Positions 21,119-23,710 of a DNA stretch of 23,710 nucleotides are shown here, in pieces. Both the position numbers and the translations under genes were made by a program. The notes under the pieces were generated by a model. The model made no database searches. It was not told where the DNA came from and worked only from the letters and a program-made list of their open reading frames with translations. The DNA comes from CAYMJK01 sp043101635 (lineage in GTDB: Bacteria; Planctomycetota; Phycisphaerae; Phycisphaerales; UBA1924). The stretch spans positions 1 to 23,710 of the forward strand of contig JBICIE010000025.1 of the NCBI GenBank assembly GCA_043101635.1, in the 5' to 3' direction. How positions within the stretch are numbered: the first letter of the stretch is position 1; every line of letters starts with the position of its first letter.

Positions 21119-22843
21119 TCAGCGCGTGGCTCCGGTGGCCGATGCCGCGGCGTCGCCCCGCCGTTCCGGTCGCTGCGGACGCTCGCCGGGCGATTCTTCC
21201 TGGCCTTCTTCCTGCGGGTTCAGCCACTCGGCCGGGCGCGGCAGCAGGCCGGGGGCGCAGGCGATGTTGTACGCGGTGACGGCGGCGCAGGTGGCGGACT
21301 GCACGAGGTACTCCTCGATGGCCTGATCGAGCCGGTCGCGCTGCGTGTGCCAGGCGTAGCGGTAATTGGCCCGGCCGACCTCATCCCAGAAGAAACCGGG
21401 GACCCGGGCGCGGACGAACGAAGCGTGGTCGCTGCCGCCGACGCTCATGTTGAACGTCTCCATCGTCTTGACGTTGACATCCAGGTGCTGGCCATCGGTT
21501 TCGCTGTAGAAGACGCCGTTGACTGGGGCGGTAGCCGCGGCCAGCCACGGGACCATGTCCGGCGTGCCGGTGATGCCGCCCTCGTAGTTGGTACCGCCAT
21601 CATCGACGAAGACGGCGGAGATCTTCTCGATCTCGCCGGACGCCTGCAGTCGCTCGACATAGTCGCGCGAGCCCAGCAGCCCCTGCTCCTCGCCGGTCCA
21701 GAGGATGAAGCGGATGGTGCGCTTGGGCTTGGCCCCGACGGTGGCGAGGATGCGGGCGGCTTCCATGGTGACGCTGGAGCCGGTTCCGTTGTCCACCGTG
21801 CCCTGCGAGCCGGGGCCGTTCCATGAGTCGAGGTGTCCTGAGACGATCACCACCTCCTCGGGCTTCTCCGTGCCGCGGATCTCGCCGATGGTGTTGTACA
21901 CCTTGATCGGGCCCTCGGTGAAGTGGTGGCGCAGATCGAAGCAGAGTTCGATCGCCTCGCCATCGAAGACGCGGGAGTTGATGTAGTCGTAGTCATCCCC
22001 GGTGACGTCGATGATGATGTCCTTCGGCAGGTCGTAATAGCTCAATTCGCGCCAGCCGCGCACGCTGGTGGTCCAGATGCGCTCATCGCGGCTGGTCGAG
22101 ACAAAGCCGTTGATCCCGTCGAAGGCGATGCGCTCGAAGAGATCAAGGTCCTCGGGTTCGACCTCGCCGGCGGCGACCTTGGCCCGGGCCTCGGCAAGCT
22201 GCTGCGTGCGCCCGCTCATCGAGCCGCTGCTGCCGCGCACGCCGCGCTGGCGCTGCGGCGCCTGAAGGAGCACCCAGGCGCCCTTCAGCTTGTCCTTGAC
22301 TGCCCAGTACTCATCCTCGTCGGCGGGCATCTTCACGACGTGGCCGCGCACCGGGCCGGCGGTGCCGGGGCTCCAGGCGAGGGTGGTGAACTGCAGTTCG
22401 CGCTGCGTGACCCACTCGGTGTACGGATTGCCCTCGTCATCGTCACGCTGGCGGGCCACGACGACCTTGCCCGAGGATGGCCCGCGGTCGAAGCGCACGC
22501 CGATCTCGCCCCATTCATCCAGGTGCACGTTGGTCAGGCCCCAGGCGCGGAACTGGTCGGCGACCCAGTTGTTGGCCTCCTCGACGTTCGAGGAGCCGGT
22601 GAGGCGGGGGCCGATTTCTTCGCACAGGTAGGTGAGGTGGTCCATCACCCGATTGCGCTGCGAGCCCTCCTCGATGATGGCGGCGATGGTCGCGGGCGCG
22701 CCCATGGTGACCTTGGGCACATCCACCTTCTCGCCATCGATGATGGCGTAGGCTGCGTCATCGGCCGGTCCGGCGAGGGCGAGGGTGGTCAGGCAGGCGC
22801 TGGCAAACGCGGCCAGCCCGAGCTTCGGGGCGTGGTGGCTCAT
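21119..22843 (-). CDS. Exported M28-family zinc metallopeptidase
   Basis: A 574-aa secreted aminopeptidase/carboxypeptidase-like enzyme. The signal peptide MSHHAPKLGLAAFASACLTTLALA would be cleaved near residue 24. The catalytic M28 domain holds the di-zinc ligands in order: H337 and D339 (VSGHLDSWNGPG), bridging D351 (TVDNGTGSS), the general-base/ligand pair E385-E386 (WTGEEQGLLGS), D414 or D415 (VFVDDGGTNYEGG) and H499 (YAWHTQRDRLDQ). A PA-like insert (about 120-330) precedes it, as in carboxypeptidase Q relatives. The C-terminal tail (about 541-574) is Glu/Pro/Arg-rich and looks disordered. ATG 22843 has AAGGAAG upstream, and a TATCAT box at 22896-22891 may be its -10. It probably degrades peptides in the periplasm or outside the cell. 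Confidence 0.93.
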   Translation of the reverse strand: MSHHAPKLGLAAFASACLTTLALAGPADDAAYAIIDGEKVDVPKVTMGAPATIAAIIEEGSQRNRVMDHLTYLCEEIGPRLTGSSNVEEANNWVADQFRAWGLTNVHLDEWGEIGVRFDRGPSSGKVVVARQRDDDEGNPYTEWVTQRELQFTTLAWSPGTAGPVRGHVVKMPADEDEYWAVKDKLKGAWVLLQAPQRQRGVRGSSGSMSGRTQQLAEARAKVAAGEVEPEDLDLFERIAFDGINGFVSTSRDERIWTTSVRGWRELSYYDLPKDIIIDVTGDDYDYINSRVFDGEAIELCFDLRHHFTEGPIKVYNTIGEIRGTEKPEEVVIVSGHLDSWNGPGSQGTVDNGTGSSVTMEAARILATVGAKPKRTIRFILWTGEEQGLLGSRDYVERLQASGEIEKISAVFVDDGGTNYEGGITGTPDMVPWLAAATAPVNGVFYSETDGQHLDVNVKTMETFNMSVGGSDHASFVRARVPGFFWDEVGRANYRYAWHTQRDRLDQAIEEYLVQSATCAAVTAYNIACAPGLLPRPAEWLNPQEEGQEESPGERPQRPERRGDAAASATGATR

Positions 22844-22919
22844 ATGGCTCTTCCTTCTTTCTGCGGCGCCGGGGCGCCTGCTCCGGCCCGATGATACCGG
22901 ATTTCTCGGCCGGCGCTGC

Positions 22920-23710
22920 TCAGCCTGGCAGGTTCTTCTGCTTCCACAGGGCCTGTAGGCGGTCCGGGGCGATCGGCTCCCAGATGCGATCCTCCGGCAG
23001 GTTGATCCGGAGCACCTCCCCGGCCTCGGTGAACAGGGAGGTCTCCGGCGGGGCATCCTCGCTCTTGCGGGTCACCAGGGCCCAGCGGGCCGGCCCCTGC
23101 TCGATGCGCTGCAGGTCGGCCGAGCGGAACCGCACGGTGTTGGACTGCGAGGCGTAGGCGTAGAAGCCGTACTCGGCGCTGATGGGGCGGAGCGTCAGCA
23201 GCGTGGGCAGCAGCAGGGTCTCGAGCTGGCTGACGTAGCCCTCCTCGGGCAGTTCGGGCTGGTGGAACTTGGCCGCGCCGCCGGGAGGGGTCACGGTGAC
23301 GGTCATCTGCCCACCCTCTTCGCGGACGCCCCGCTCTATATAAAGCTGGTGGGCCGCCTGCAGGGGCTTGAGGGCGGTCTTGAGCTCCCACGCCTCCCGC
23401 TGGCGATCGAGGGACATGAAGTAGCTGCCCGAGACGTCGATGATGGTCTGGCCGGGCTGGAGCAGGCGGAAGTCGAGCTGGACGATGTAGCCCTGCTCGT
23501 TCTCGACGGGCCCCCAGGTGCGCCGGGCGGCGCCGGGGTCGATCTCGCCGCGCTTGCCGATGCGGGCCCGGAAGCGGCGGTAACCCAGCTCGGTGGCGTC
23601 CGCGTCGGCGCCGGTCTCGGCCGGGATGTAGAGGCGCTCGAGGCGACCATCGAGGCGCTCGATGGCGACCTGGTAGTCCTCCTCGCTGAGGCCGGCGAGG
23701 AAGGTGGCCC
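22920..23710 (-). CDS. Unidentified conserved-looking protein, 3' part
   Basis: The frame is open from the right edge to TGA 22922-22920, giving 262 residues without a start inside the window. An internal Met at 23417 is not the start, because the upstream sequence continues as clear protein (GRLERLYIPAETGADADATE, RARIGKRGEIDPG, GYIVQLDFRLLQPGQTIIDV). The visible part looks beta-rich with no membrane segment. It includes MTVTVTPPGGAAKFHQPELP, ISAEYGFYAYASQSNTVRFR and a C-terminal WEPIAPDRLQALWKQKNLPG. I do not recognise the family. It lies 76 bases upstream of the M28 peptidase gene on the same strand, but a -10-like TATCAT in the gap suggests separate transcription. Confidence 0.75.
   Translation of the reverse strand, partial: ATFLAGLSEEDYQVAIERLDGRLERLYIPAETGADADATELGYRRFRARIGKRGEIDPGAARRTWGPVENEQGYIVQLDFRLLQPGQTIIDVSGSYFMSLDRQREAWELKTALKPLQAAHQLYIERGVREEGGQMTVTVTPPGGAAKFHQPELPEEGYVSQLETLLLPTLLTLRPISAEYGFYAYASQSNTVRFRSADLQRIEQGPARWALVTRKSEDAPPETSLFTEAGEVLRINLPEDRIWEPIAPDRLQALWKQKNLPG

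Noticed and set aside
19963..21279. A 438-aa plus-strand frame opposite ruvB
   Set aside because: Antisense shadow of a gene with all RuvB motifs.
23415..23417. ATG as the start of the right-edge gene
   Set aside because: The same frame upstream is protein-like to the window edge, so this is an internal Met.

Overview
The window comes from a high-GC bacterium that most resembles the planctomycete class Phycisphaerae. Supporting signs are an exported protein ending in a Cys-bracketed, dockerin-like calcium-loop domain, a large family of prepilin-like proteins carrying ADGS-type motifs, several small zinc-ribbon proteins, and a mix of genes with and without Shine-Dalgarno (SD) sequences. No RNA genes, insertion sequences, CRISPR arrays or phage genes were seen. 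Nearly all genes lie on the minus strand. The family assignments are from memory of motifs, not from a search.

Layout. 1-194: the 3' end of an unidentified plus-strand gene and its terminator. 194-5688: a minus-strand glycosyltransferase operon (GT4-type, GT2-type, GT4-type in transcription order), probably for surface polysaccharide. The GT2 gene is interrupted by a low-complexity insert built from palindromic repeats. 5788-6893: plus-strand zinc-ribbon and PH-domain membrane proteins, where the first two reading frames are in phase and split by a single TAG. 6905-8537: trigger factor (tig) followed by a small zinc-ribbon/TM gene, on the minus strand.

8699-14068: five tandem minus-strand paralogues of a prepilin-like family (here called P5 to P1 in transcription order). 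Two intergenic gaps in this array carry tandem arrays of the same octamer. 14317-15987: a divergent plus-strand exported protein with a dockerin-like C-terminus. 16068-19655: two more members of the prepilin family (P7, P6, the latter frameshifted) followed by a TPR-sulfotransferase. 19882-21042: ruvB and a tiny membrane ORF. 21119-22843: an exported M28 metallopeptidase. 22920-23710: the 3' part of an unidentified gene.

The most unusual content is the seven-member prepilin-like family. Its members have nearly constant ends and a variable middle, show mosaic sharing between copies, and sit behind two near-identical promoters. Next come the palindromes that sit in frame inside a glycosyltransferase gene, and the octamer arrays placed at the same distance upstream of two paralogue start codons.
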